A stretch of DNA of 64,000 bases from JAHDFB01 sp965658745 (GCA_965658745.1 CBFHTK010000004.1:124001-188000); one strand, 5' to 3'. Shown: positions 27,741 to 36,420, counted from the first letter of the stretch. Notes: generated from the letters alone by a model not told the origin. Made by a program: numbers and translations.

Positions 27741-28811
27741 ATGTCAACAAAATTCAGAAAAGGAGTCTTAGCTGGAGAAGAAGTAACAGAACTTCTCGAC
27801 TACGCGAATGCAAATGATTTCGCATTGCCAGCTGCAAATATTGTAGGAACAAATTCACTAAATGCTGTTCTTGAAACCGCTAAAAAGGTGAATTCCCCTG
27901 TGATTGTTCAGCTATCAAATGGTGGTGGAGTGTTTTATGCGGGTAAGTCGATCAGTAACGATAACCAACAAGCAGCTGTTGCTGGTTGCGTTAGTGCAGC
28001 TCTTCATGTTCATCAAATGGCTGAATTGTATGGGGTTAGCGTAATTTTACATACGGATCACTGTGCCAAGAAATTATTGCCTTGGATGGATGGACTGATT
28101 GGTGCAAGTGAAGATTACTATAAAAAGCATGGAAGATCGCTTTATAGCTCTCATATGATTGACTTATCAGAAGAGCCACTTGAAGAGAATGTTGAAATCT
28201 GTGGGAATTATCTTGAGCGAATGGCTAAAATGGACATGACGCTTGAAATAGAACTAGGTGTTACTGGAGGAGAAGAAGATGGTGTCGATAATACAGATGT
28301 TGATAGTTCGAGATTGTACACACAACCAGAAGAAGTTGCATATGCATATGAGAAATTGAAGGCAATCAGTCATCGCTTTACTATTGCCGCAGCTTTTGGG
28401 AATGTACACGGTGTATACAAACCAGGAAATGTAGAACTAAGACCTGTTATCTTGAAAAACTCTCAGGACTTTGTTCAAAAGAAATATGACACAGCTGATA
28501 ATCCGATAAACTTTGTTTTTCATGGTGGTTCTGGTTCATCACCAAGTGAAATCAGTGAGGCAATTAAATACGGAGCTGTAAAGATGAATATTGATACTGA
28601 TTTGCAGTGGGCGTTTTGGGATGGAATCAGAGGGTATGAGGAAAAGAACCATGATTTCTTACAGGGTCAAATTGGTAGTCCATCAGACCCTGATGCCCCA
28701 AACAAGAAGTACTATGATCCCAGAAAATGGCTTCGAGTTGCAGAGCAGTCTTTTGTAACTAGAATGGAACGTGCCTTCAAAGAACTTAACTGTATTGGAA
28801 GGAATGCATAG
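27741..28811 (+). CDS. fbaA: Class II fructose-bisphosphate aldolase
   Basis: The 356-aa zinc enzyme cleaves fructose 1,6-bisphosphate in glycolysis and makes it in gluconeogenesis. VILHTDHCAKK contains catalytic Asp106 and zinc ligand His107. The loop IELGVTGGEEDGVDN, AAFGNVHGVYKPGNV and VFHGGSGSS supply further metal and phosphate ligands. The length and the SSHMIDLSEEPLEENV block place it in class IIA. It is flanked by terminators on both sides, so it has its own transcript. Phosphofructokinase, its partner in the pathway, is also in the window at 46554. Confidence 0.95.
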   Translation: MSTKFRKGVLAGEEVTELLDYANANDFALPAANIVGTNSLNAVLETAKKVNSPVIVQLSNGGGVFYAGKSISNDNQQAAVAGCVSAALHVHQMAELYGVSVILHTDHCAKKLLPWMDGLIGASEDYYKKHGRSLYSSHMIDLSEEPLEENVEICGNYLERMAKMDMTLEIELGVTGGEEDGVDNTDVDSSRLYTQPEEVAYAYEKLKAISHRFTIAAAFGNVHGVYKPGNVELRPVILKNSQDFVQKKYDTADNPINFVFHGGSGSSPSEISEAIKYGAVKMNIDTDLQWAFWDGIRGYEEKNHDFLQGQIGSPSDPDAPNKKYYDPRKWLRVAEQSFVTRMERAFKELNCIGRNA

Positions 28812-28845
28812 TTGAGAGATGATCTCAATGCTAGAAAATAGTTAG

Positions 28846-28880
28846 AAGCCTGAGTTGCAAAGCAGCTTGGGCTTTTTTTT
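28846..28880 (+). terminator. Rho-independent terminator after fbaA
   Basis: AAGCCTGAG (28846-28854) pairs with CTTGGGCTT (28866-28874), nine pairs including two G-T wobbles, followed by a run of eight T. It is placed 35 bp after the stop. Confidence 0.9.
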
Positions 28881-28912
28881 ACTCCTAACAAAGTTTATGT
28901 GAAATTTAATCC

Positions 28913-29503
28913 TTATTTAATTTCTCGAATATAGTTCTTGTCTAAAGCAAAACCATTACCTTCATAGTATTCTCTTTCTACAATTTCCCATTTTCTGTTT
29001 CTATTTGTAACAAGATATCGCAGAGTATTTTGCTCTCGATAGGTATAAGATTACACCCATATTTCGTGCCGTTCGTTGGATTTCGTTAGCAATGGGCTTA
29101 TACTGGAATAAATACTACTTCTTGACCACTTTTTGAGATTGATCAAACTACTTAATGAGGAGGCGAATTTTACCTTATGGGGGAGATTAATCAATGTATC
29201 ATGTAAAATTGTAAAGTTTAGATTATCAGACAGAGCATAAAACAAGCTCAAGCATTCTGGATCTTTACATGAAATAGAGGAATCTGGATTAATAAACGTA
29301 GAATAGTATTGTGTATTAAGAACGGCATACAGCGTAGATTGTGTATCTATTTTCGATTGTGAGGCAATAAATATAGTATCATATGAGCTATAAAATTTAG
29401 AGAAACCTTCTATTACAATATCAAGTAAGCTAGAATAGCTTTGAGAAATACAATGAGTGGTATTGAATGTTAAAAAAAATAAAAATGCGATCACTGCTTT
29501 CAT
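28913..29503 (-). pseudogene. Secreted protein gene interrupted by an in-frame stop codon
   Basis: From ATG 29503 the frame encodes 150 residues with a signal peptide (1-20, ending HCISQ) and then meets TAA at 29051-29053 directly after HEIWV. The same frame continues for 45 protein-like codons (SYTYREQNTLRYLVTNRNRK, then WEIVEREYYEGNGF) to a TAA at 28913-28915. That composition looks like a genuine C-terminal strand region, so the first TAA is best read as a nonsense mutation, or a base error, in a gene of about 196 codons. Function unknown. The ATG is 1 bp after the stop of the broken metallopeptidase gene, so the two formed one transcript. Confidence 0.6.
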
Positions 29504-29504
29504 T

Positions 29505-30601
29505 CTAATTACAATTGCTTATTGAGAAATCTATGGTCTCTTTCTTAATTAAAAGATTAGGTAGTATTTCAGTCTCGTAATTCTGTAACCCTAATAGTAC
29601 TGACCAGTCCGAAGTAGAAAGATCTTTAGAGTTAATCATCACATCGGCATAGTATTCATAATCTGAAGGATTCCCAAAGTGCAAGTTCATTTCCCAAAGT
29701 GCAAGTTCATTTCCCAAAGTGAAGTCATAATAAAGGATTTGTAGGCTTGGAAAAAGATAACATGATCATTATCACTAACAGGATCTATATCCCAATATGA
29801 CTTAATAATAAACTCCCAATACTGAGAATTCAAAACAAGTTGACCTTCTTCGTTTTCAATAATAAAATTAGAGGGTTCGTTTGGATAGTTAAAATTATTA
29901 TCCAGAATCATTTGCCGGTAGTAACCATGCATCATTTCATGCATAAAGATCAGCATTGTTTCTTCATCAGAATAAATCGGATGTTCTCCAATACAACTGC
30001 TGTTAGGGATATACATAGTGCCTGTCCATTGCGATGAATTGTTGGTTTGTATGACATTGTAGAATTGTTGAGCTTGTTGCCCTAGAGGAGCAGTTGAACC
30101 ATAATTGTCGTAAACTTTAAACTTTTGATTGTAATTTGGTGAATTATTAACAGACTCAAGTACCTGACATAAGAAGTTCTCTTCTTCTTGTTGAGCTATC
30201 TTCTTTGCAAATTCGAATATGCATGGACATTCATGCACAAGTGAATTATAAATAGTATGTGAAAAAGCCTCTAAGCTTCTTTCAAATTCTTCGAAAGTGA
30301 CTTTTGCATAATCTTGACATAAAACAGCTATTAAGTTGTTAATTATTTCATTTTTGGATTCATTACTACAATGAAACTCAATAAATAACTCTTCATTTAT
30401 GTACTCTCTTAAATGCGGTGATATTTGTTCACTACAAAGATCTTCAAGATTATTTAGTTCAATTTCATTATCCGTTAAGCCATTATTTTCAATTCCTGTA
30501 TTTCCGGTTCCACCACTACCATTGAAACTCCAAATAGGCACTTCGAAAGTATCTACATTATCTGAACCATACCAACCGCAAGCTTTCCAAACATATTGCA
30601 C
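29505..30601 (-). pseudogene. Zinc-metallopeptidase-like gene fragment, frameshifted by a 20-bp duplication
   Basis: Two frames belong to one gene. The first (30601 to 29687) encodes 304 residues with an HExxH motif in FMHEMMHGYYRQM, typical of zincin metallopeptidases, and ends in SLWEMNLHFGK-stop. The second (to 29505) starts with another copy of LWEMNLHFG and continues NPSDYEYYADVM. Removing one of the two 20-bp repeats restores one frame. The 5' end is also lost: the first codon is a GTG directly after an in-frame TGA, and the opening YVWKACGWYGS looks like the middle of a protein. It is probably the C-terminal domain of a larger secreted protein. A toxin-type peptidase is possible but unproven. 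Confidence 0.6.
29671..29719. repeat. 20-bp tandem duplication (two full units plus a 9-bp partial)
   Basis: On the plus strand a 9-nt TTCCCAAAG (29671-29679) is followed by two identical 20-nt units at 29680-29699 and 29700-29719, each ending in the same 9-nt word. The 9-bp word would have been a direct repeat in the single-unit ancestor, giving a ready path for slipped-strand duplication. Twenty is not a multiple of three, so the extra unit shifts the reading frame of the peptidase gene. Confidence 0.92.
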
Positions 30602-30621
30602 TCACCTTTCGCAAAAATTCG

Positions 30622-30634
30622 ACCGCTTCGCGGT
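30622..30634. other. Short inverted repeat 3' of the DUF1566 gene
   Basis: ACCGC (30622-30626) and GCGGT (30630-30634) with a 3-nt loop form a compact GC-rich hairpin 17 bp beyond the stop of the DUF1566 gene, in otherwise AT-rich DNA. In known DGR systems a hairpin or cruciform lies just downstream of the variable region. It is not followed by a T run long enough for a typical terminator (TCGAATTTTTGCG on the minus strand), but a weak terminator is possible. Confidence 0.5.
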
Positions 30635-30651
30635 ATTAAATTGATAAATAG

Positions 30652-31539
30652 TTAAAAAGCCCTAACGGCACGAACACTATAAGTAACTGACTTATTGGAG
30701 TAGTTCGCGAAGCCAACGTCGAAACTGAAGTAGAACGCGGTTGAAGCATTGACCTCCGTACTACTCCAATAGTAGGCAGTGTTTGAGAGTAGTGTAAAAC
30801 CTCCGGCATTTAAGGCATTATTAGCATGAAAGCGGTTGTGCCATAAAATACTTAACTCGTCAATTGAGGGTAAATACCAGTCTGTAAAACCACCATTTGT
30901 TAAGCCATTTACATACACTGCTGCAGGGCTATTAGTCATTAATCCTGTATTGTAAACGCCATCCCAACTGCGTGTGGCATTGGTTACTGAGGTGGGGAAT
31001 TGCCATTGTGCAGTTGTTTCTGTTTTAGACACAATAAGTCCACGTTGGTCGCCATTCGCATCTAAATAGATATAAAAAACAATTCCACCTAATGTGTCTT
31101 GCCCTAAGTAGAAATCATTCGGTCCAGGTGTAGAATTACCAGCATTTTCAGCATATAAAGCATAAGGAACACTCAAAAGCTGACTTGTTCCCGTTATTGT
31201 ATAATTTGTTCCACCTTTAGAATCAGTCTCGGTTTGGATAAAGTAAGGACCGTTTGCCCAGTCTATTGATGCAAAGTCTCCACTGACAACCGTTCCATCA
31301 CCTATCTCTAAACTTACCAATCCATTGGCATTAGAAGTTGGTATTTGTGTTTCTACGTATACTGCAGTTCCACTTGCAGAGCCCTGCAAGATAGAAATTT
31401 GTATACCTACTGCGGTAGAACTTACTAAGTTATTACTTCCGTCTCTCACTACGGCTTGATAGCTCATTTTTTCGGGTGATTGAGCAAATACGCTTGCAGT
31501 CATTAGGAATGCTGCACAAATTGTAATTATTTTTTTCAT
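30652..31539 (-). CDS. Secreted DUF1566 (Lcl C-terminal, C-type-lectin-like) protein; candidate DGR target
   Basis: A 295-aa protein with a signal peptide (1-19, TASVFAQ). Residues 20-135 are the common Bacteroidota N-terminal module (MSYQAVVRDGSNNLV to LLSVPYALYAENAG). Residues about 140-295 are a DUF1566/Lcl domain (GGIVFYIYLDANG, GFTDWYLPSIDEL, YYWSSTE, VRAVRAF), a C-type-lectin-like fold. The last 40 codons between YYWSSTE and VRAVRAF contain runs of NNC/NNT codons such as GTT ACT TAT AGT, as expected if AAC/AAT template codons were varied at adenines. DUF1566 domains are known targets of diversity-generating retroelements. No reverse transcriptase or template repeat is in the window. It lies 6 bp after the T9SS gene and is cotranscribed with it. 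Confidence 0.82.
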   Translation of the reverse strand: MKKIITICAAFLMTASVFAQSPEKMSYQAVVRDGSNNLVSSTAVGIQISILQGSASGTAVYVETQIPTSNANGLVSLEIGDGTVVSGDFASIDWANGPYFIQTETDSKGGTNYTITGTSQLLSVPYALYAENAGNSTPGPNDFYLGQDTLGGIVFYIYLDANGDQRGLIVSKTETTAQWQFPTSVTNATRSWDGVYNTGLMTNSPAAVYVNGLTNGGFTDWYLPSIDELSILWHNRFHANNALNAGGFTLLSNTAYYWSSTEVNASTAFYFSFDVGFANYSNKSVTYSVRAVRAF

Positions 31540-31545
31540 GATTTC

Positions 31546-32028
31546 TTAATTCTTAACGATTTTAAATGATTGAACTTTTTTGTTTTCTTGGTTTACAAGG
31601 TTTATGAAGTAGGTAGCACTTGGTAATCTGTTCATCTTTATTTGTGTTTGCTGTGCTGTTACTTGTCCGCTGCTTAACTGTTTTCCTTGCATGTCAAATA
31701 ATTGATAAGACAGCTTTTCATTGTTGTAATCGTTGATTTGCAAGGTTAAATTATCCATTGTTGGGTTGGGAAACGCAGTAAGTGAAATACTCAACTCCGT
31801 TTCCTTAATACCAACAGTGAAAATTTCGTAGGCGTGTTGCACGCCTTGGGCCACACTTCCTGTGCTTCCTGTATGGGTGGTGTAAACTACCTGTCCTACG
31901 CTGTAAGCAATTGTTCCACCGCTTCCTGTGGCGTCTCCACCAGAGGCGTTGACGGATTCTTGGGCGTGCAGTCCTCCTAATCCTAAGAGGAGAAATGCAA
32001 CGCTTGTAATTGTTTTTTTATGTTTGAT
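31546..32028 (-). CDS. Small T9SS type A sorting-domain protein, apparently without a canonical start codon
   Basis: The frame encodes a complete short secreted protein of 160 residues if translation begins at ATC (32026-32028): KHKKTITSVAFLLLGLG, HAQ as signal peptide, then SGGTIAYSVGQVVYTT, GSVAQGVQHAYEIF and a C-terminal type A sorting domain (LTAFPNPTMDNLTLQI to YFINLVNQENKKVQSFKIVK). No in-frame ATG, GTG or TTG exists between the upstream TGA (32056-32058) and GTG at 31854, which would delete the signal peptide. Relatives known to me start with M at this very position. Either ATC is used, or the start codon has been lost. It probably partners the DUF1566 protein 6 bp downstream. Confidence 0.7.
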   Translation of the reverse strand: MKHKKTITSVAFLLLGLGGLHAQESVNASGGDATGSGGTIAYSVGQVVYTTHTGSTGSVAQGVQHAYEIFTVGIKETELSISLTAFPNPTMDNLTLQINDYNNEKLSYQLFDMQGKQLSSGQVTAQQTQIKMNRLPSATYFINLVNQENKKVQSFKIVKN

Positions 32029-32146
32029 TTTTGCTTTGTTTTTATTTGTTAATAATCATTTTTATTTCTGTTTCACTGTGTTGTTCCGGTTTGTTCCAAT
32101 GAACGCTAACAAGTAATTAAGAAAATGTTTTTTCTGATACTGCTTT

Positions 32147-35100
32147 TTATTGATGGCAATGGCATGACGGCTGTAAAAAGCTTCCCGTCTGTAAAGAAAA
32201 CGGGTAGTCATTTCCACTACCTTCCAGCTCCCAGTAAAACTTGCTACGAGTAACCTCCCTTAATCCAACTTCATTCATAGTTTCGGTGTCAAACAATCTT
32301 CCGTTGGCAATTGTATAACTAACTGACTCGGTATTCTGAATATTATCGAGGGGATTCTTATCCAAAATGACAATATCTGCTAATTTACCTTCTTCTAAAG
32401 ATCCAATTTCTGAATCCATTCCCAAATATTCTGCACCCGTCAAAGTAGCGGATCTTAAAGCTTGTAGATTACTAACTCCACCTTGCTTAATCATCCATAA
32501 TTCCCAGTGTGCTCCTATACCCTGGATTTGGCCGTGAGAGCCTAGATTGATTCCTACACCTGCATCAGAGAGTTTCTTACAGGACTTTGATACGAGAATA
32601 TGGCCATTATCGTACTCCTCTTGAGGTACCATCGTTCTGTGTCTGGACCTTGAGTCGATAATTCCGCGCGGAGTGAACTTCAGAAGTTTATCTTTTTCCC
32701 AAACGTTTGTGTTTTGGTACCAGTAGTATTCACCATTTAGACCACCGTAGTTTACGATGAGGGTAGGGGTATTGCCAGTTTTAGTCTTTGACCAGAATTG
32801 AATGACATCGTCATATAGTGGGGCAACAGGAATATTGTGTTCAACTCCCGTATGCCCGTCAGCAACCATCGACAGGTTGTGATAAAAGAAAGAACCACCT
32901 TCTGGATATACTTGGATGTTTAGCTGTCTAGCTGCTTCAATTATCTGCTGCCGTTGCTCTCGTCTTGGTTGATTGTACGATTTAATGGAGAAGGCACCGT
33001 AAGCTTTGGTTCTTCGGAGTGCTGACTTTGCATCTTCCAAGCTATTGATTTCTGCTTTGAAATCACCATCGGCTCCGTATAGAATTGTTCCTGTTGAGAA
33101 TATTCGGGGTCCTGTCATAATTCCAGCTTTGACCATTTCGCTTTGCGAAAAAGTCATTTCTGAGTTACTAGAAGGATCGTGCGTTGTGGTTACACCGTAT
33201 GCTAGATTGGTGTAGTATTGCCAATGTTTTTGAGGACTAAGTCCATATCTAAATGCCCCTAGATGAGCATGAACATCGACTATACCCGGCATAATGGTCT
33301 TTCCTTTTCCATCTATTCGATAAGCGTTCTTTGGTATCTTTTTGTCATCCTGTGGTCCTACATATTGAATTTTATTATCCTTGGTTACTAGAAGCCCGTT
33401 TTCGATGACTAAGTCTCCATTCATGGTGATTATTCGAGTATTTGAGATTGCAATTGAACCGGTAGGCTTATCGTGTTCAACTTCAAGCACGATCTCTACG
33501 CCTAAAGTGTCTATAGGTTGGATAGTATCTGGTGCTCCTTCAAGAAATAGAAACTGATCGGTCAATGACTCTGTATAATATCGATTCCCGAGTGTCCAAT
33601 GCAATTTTTCACTATCGGAAGACCAATGCAGATTGATACCTGCGTCTTGTGACACTTTCGCTACAGGAAAAGCTTTTGTTTTGGACGTAAGTCCCATCGG
33701 TTTTCCAACTTCAATCATTGGCGCAATATAGACTTGATGTAACTCGATAAATGCTATCCATCGATTATCGGGACTCGGTACATATTGATTTGCGTATTTG
33801 GAAGTGTATAAGGTGGTCGTTTCATTTTTTTCTATGTCATATGCTTTGTAAGTCTTACTCAAGCTGCCAAATAGATATCCACCGGTTTGATAGAAAATAC
33901 GTTTACCAGTTTTGTCAAAAGTTGGATATTCACCTTCCGCAGTAAGGAATTTTATTTTTCTACTTTCGATGTCAATTGTATAGATTCCTGGTTTCAATTC
34001 TCTTATGAACCCTTGGTGACCATTTCCATTTTCGATTCTAAAGCAAATCCGTTTGCCATCAGGAGAAAAAGATGGAGTCCGGTAGATTGCTTTTTTGTTG
34101 GAAAGAGCTTTTGAGTTGGCTCCATTTCTGTCCATGATCATAAGTTTACCTGATTTTTCATCATCCCAGTTGACATACACGATTTCCCTTCCGTCTGGAG
34201 AGTACGCTGGTTCGAAATCAAAAGAGTTGCCAGTACTTAATTGCTTTGCTTTCATATCGTCAGTTGAAGCTGTATACAATTTACCTAAAGCATTAAACAA
34301 GATTTCTTCTCCATCTGGAGATGTACTGGCATGTCTAATAACATTCACCTTGAATTTTTCAGGTGCGACTTCATTTTGAAAGTGTACAGTTTTCATGAGC
34401 TTGTGTTCAGCTTCAGCTACAAAAGGAATGACCTTGGACGTTTTAGACGCTAGGTTTACTTTATGAATTTTACCTTGGCCCCAGATCACAATATCTTTAT
34501 CATTTGGTGTCCAATCGAAACCTGTGTATATTCCAAAAATTGTCCAGGCTTCCTGTTGATCTTTGCTAAGGCCTTCAAAAAGAGGAAATATCTGCAGCGT
34601 TTCTAAATCCATGACATAAAGAATTGATTTAGTTCGAACACGTTTGACAAAAGCCAGTTTTTTACCATCATTTGAAATCTGCGGTCTACATGCGCCACCT
34701 GGCCCTGACACAACGGTTCTTGTTTTTCCAGTATTGAAGTCGTATTCTTTTATTACAAAAATCTGATCATTAGGGTCTTTGTTGTATTGAAAGTAGCCTC
34801 CAGGATATACATCTTCACTGTAGTACATTTTGGTGCCATCGGAAGAAATTGACGGTTCGTTGACGTCTTGTTGATCGTTCTTTTTCTCTGTCAATTGTGT
34901 ACCTGATCCCCCAGAAATATGGTATTGCCACATTTCACCAGCACCTAATGAGCGTGTCGAGGAAAAGTGTTTTCTTGCGATAATTGATTGACCATCAGCT
35001 GTCCATACTGCATTGTTAAGTAGACGGAAGCTCTCTTTGGTAATTTGTTTTGGTTCAGAGCCATCAGCCTTCATGTACCAGATGTTGTCTCCTCCTCCAA

Positions 35101-35404
35101 CGTCTGAAGTAAATGAAATATAATGTCCATTGGGACTAAACCTTGGTTGTACCTCCCAAGCTAGACCCTCTCTAAGAACCGTTGCATTACCACCTTCGAT
35201 TGGCATCGAATAGATATCTCCTAGAAGGTCAAAAATAATTGTTTTACCGTCTGGACTTACATCCAGATTCATCCAAGTACCCTCCTCGAAAGTGAACTTG
35301 TGTGTTTCGAAATCACCAGGAGGATTATTGACATCCCATTTGTCAGATTGTGCACTAAGTATTATGGTGAAAAATAGAGGTAGTAGTATAAATAATATTC
35401 TCAT
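32147..35404 (-). CDS. Secreted amidohydrolase with N-terminal TolB-like beta-propeller
   Basis: A 1085-aa protein with a signal peptide (1-18, IILSAQ). Residues about 40-640 hold repeated PD40/TolB propeller blades (LDVSPDGKTIIF, PRFSPNGHYISFTSD, PAYSPDGREIVYV). Residues about 665-1065 are a metal-dependent amidohydrolase domain with the metal-binding DVHAHLG, GHTGVEHNIP and the closing EEGKLADIVILDKNPL motif. The tail ends CHCHQ, which could bind metal or be lipid-linked by nothing visible. Proteins of this architecture are frequent in marine Bacteroidota; substrates are unknown, possibly cyclic amides or peptides. It is transcribed alone; about 190 bp separate it from the divergent DUF1272 gene. 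Confidence 0.92.
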   Translation of the reverse strand: MRILFILLPLFFTIILSAQSDKWDVNNPPGDFETHKFTFEEGTWMNLDVSPDGKTIIFDLLGDIYSMPIEGGNATVLREGLAWEVQPRFSPNGHYISFTSDVGGGDNIWYMKADGSEPKQITKESFRLLNNAVWTADGQSIIARKHFSSTRSLGAGEMWQYHISGGSGTQLTEKKNDQQDVNEPSISSDGTKMYYSEDVYPGGYFQYNKDPNDQIFVIKEYDFNTGKTRTVVSGPGGACRPQISNDGKKLAFVKRVRTKSILYVMDLETLQIFPLFEGLSKDQQEAWTIFGIYTGFDWTPNDKDIVIWGQGKIHKVNLASKTSKVIPFVAEAEHKLMKTVHFQNEVAPEKFKVNVIRHASTSPDGEEILFNALGKLYTASTDDMKAKQLSTGNSFDFEPAYSPDGREIVYVNWDDEKSGKLMIMDRNGANSKALSNKKAIYRTPSFSPDGKRICFRIENGNGHQGFIRELKPGIYTIDIESRKIKFLTAEGEYPTFDKTGKRIFYQTGGYLFGSLSKTYKAYDIEKNETTTLYTSKYANQYVPSPDNRWIAFIELHQVYIAPMIEVGKPMGLTSKTKAFPVAKVSQDAGINLHWSSDSEKLHWTLGNRYYTESLTDQFLFLEGAPDTIQPIDTLGVEIVLEVEHDKPTGSIAISNTRIITMNGDLVIENGLLVTKDNKIQYVGPQDDKKIPKNAYRIDGKGKTIMPGIVDVHAHLGAFRYGLSPQKHWQYYTNLAYGVTTTHDPSSNSEMTFSQSEMVKAGIMTGPRIFSTGTILYGADGDFKAEINSLEDAKSALRRTKAYGAFSIKSYNQPRREQRQQIIEAARQLNIQVYPEGGSFFYHNLSMVADGHTGVEHNIPVAPLYDDVIQFWSKTKTGNTPTLIVNYGGLNGEYYWYQNTNVWEKDKLLKFTPRGIIDSRSRHRTMVPQEEYDNGHILVSKSCKKLSDAGVGINLGSHGQIQGIGAHWELWMIKQGGVSNLQALRSATLTGAEYLGMDSEIGSLEEGKLADIVILDKNPLDNIQNTESVSYTIANGRLFDTETMNEVGLREVTRSKFYWELEGSGNDYPFSLQTGSFLQPSCHCHQ

Positions 35405-35592
35405 AAAGTTGATATTTAATTGTACTCATAAATCTAAGGAAAGAGCGCAACAGTTTTTGGCTTTAAGGTAGTTTTCTAGATTTTTATCGCAAGGCGTGTC
35501 AAAGAAACTTAAGGTATGTCAAATGTTCTTGAGTTTTGCAGATAAGATGTACCTTTATTGGGATTATATTTTTTGCTAAGTAAATAGTTGAG

Positions 35593-35883
35593 ATGCTTGA
35601 AATTCGACCCAATTGTGAGCACTGTGGAAAGGTTCTGCAAGCTAATTCAGAATTAGCAATGATCTGTAGTTATGAATGTACCTTTTGTACAGACTGCGTA
35701 GAAAATGTGCTACATAATGTCTGTCCAAATTGCGGAGGTGGTTTTGAAAGAAGACCTGTTAGACCTCAGTCAGAGTTATTAATAAATCCAGCTTCAAATC
35801 GGATTGTTCAAAAGACTGTAGATTTTGAAAAATTCGCACTTACTAAAAAGAGGTACTTAAAAATTGATCCATCAGAGCGTTAG
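35593..35883 (+). CDS. DUF1272 family zinc-ribbon-like protein
   Basis: A 96-aa cytoplasmic protein. Its N-terminal half matches DUF1272: LEIRPNCEHCGK, CSYECTFCTDC and VCPNCGGGFERRPVRP. Eight or more cysteines form probable zinc-binding pairs. The C-terminal 35 residues (KTVDFEKFALTKKRY) go beyond the usual DUF1272 length and are basic. The function is unknown. The DinB-like gene starts 3 bp after its stop, so the two are one transcript. Confidence 0.88.
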   Translation: MLEIRPNCEHCGKVLQANSELAMICSYECTFCTDCVENVLHNVCPNCGGGFERRPVRPQSELLINPASNRIVQKTVDFEKFALTKKRYLKIDPSER

Positions 35884-35886
35884 ATT

Positions 35887-36420
35887 ATGTCTGAAAAAAC
35901 TAAGGCTATCAATACACTATATCGCTTGAATAATCAATTAAACGAATTATTCAATCGAATCTATCAAGTGGATGAAGGTCTGTTACATAAGAGAGTAAGT
36001 CCTAAGAGCTGGAATGTAGTTCAGGTCATGGAACATTTACATGAAACTGAATTGTTGACTCTGCAGTACATGAAGTATAAAGTAGATCAACAGACTGCTT
36101 TCAAGAGAGAAGGTTTTCAAGCTAAGTTGAAATACTTCATTATGCGAGTGCTCTATGCTTTACCACTGAAGTTTAAGGCTCCAAAAATCTTAAGTCAACC
36201 AAATGATGATTTTAGCTTTAGCGAGATGCAGAAGAAATACGCGGACCTTCGAAAGGATTATCAGCAGTTTATAGAAGCACAAGACGAATCTTTCTTTCAA
36301 CTAGCAGTCTGCAAACATCCAGTCGTAGGACGCATAAAGCTCATCAAGATGTTGCGCTTTTATAAAGCTCATACTTCTCATCACGAAAAACAGATACTTA
36401 GGGTTCTAATGAAACTATAA
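35887..36420 (+). CDS. DinB-like four-helix protein
   Basis: A 177-aa protein with a DinB/YfiT-type four-helix bundle. Visible features are SWNVVQVMEHLHETE near residue 40, whose HLHE can give a metal ligand, and HTSHHEKQIL near the end, with His residues typical of the third site. Family members are metal-dependent thiol S-transferases, several of which use bacillithiol; the presence of ytxJ in the window makes that plausible here but unproven. It follows DUF1272 by 3 bp. Confidence 0.82.
   Translation: MSEKTKAINTLYRLNNQLNELFNRIYQVDEGLLHKRVSPKSWNVVQVMEHLHETELLTLQYMKYKVDQQTAFKREGFQAKLKYFIMRVLYALPLKFKAPKILSQPNDDFSFSEMQKKYADLRKDYQQFIEAQDESFFQLAVCKHPVVGRIKLIKMLRFYKAHTSHHEKQILRVLMKL

Noticed and set aside
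28913..30601. Polymorphic toxin with immunity protein
   Set aside because: The HExxH fragment followed by a secreted small protein resembles a toxin-immunity layout, but both genes are broken, the 5' part is missing and the second protein has a signal peptide of unknown role, so the claim cannot be supported.
30605..30660. attC-like site: GC hairpin ACCGC-TTC-GCGGT beside the DUF1566 gene
   Set aside because: Integron attC sites need paired RYYYAAC/GTTRRRY core boxes at the ends. I find no such pair around the hairpin, and no integrase is in the window.
28881..32146. Diversity-generating retroelement complete in the window
   Set aside because: No reverse transcriptase (YxDD) frame and no template repeat are present near the DUF1566 gene; only the target-like gene is.
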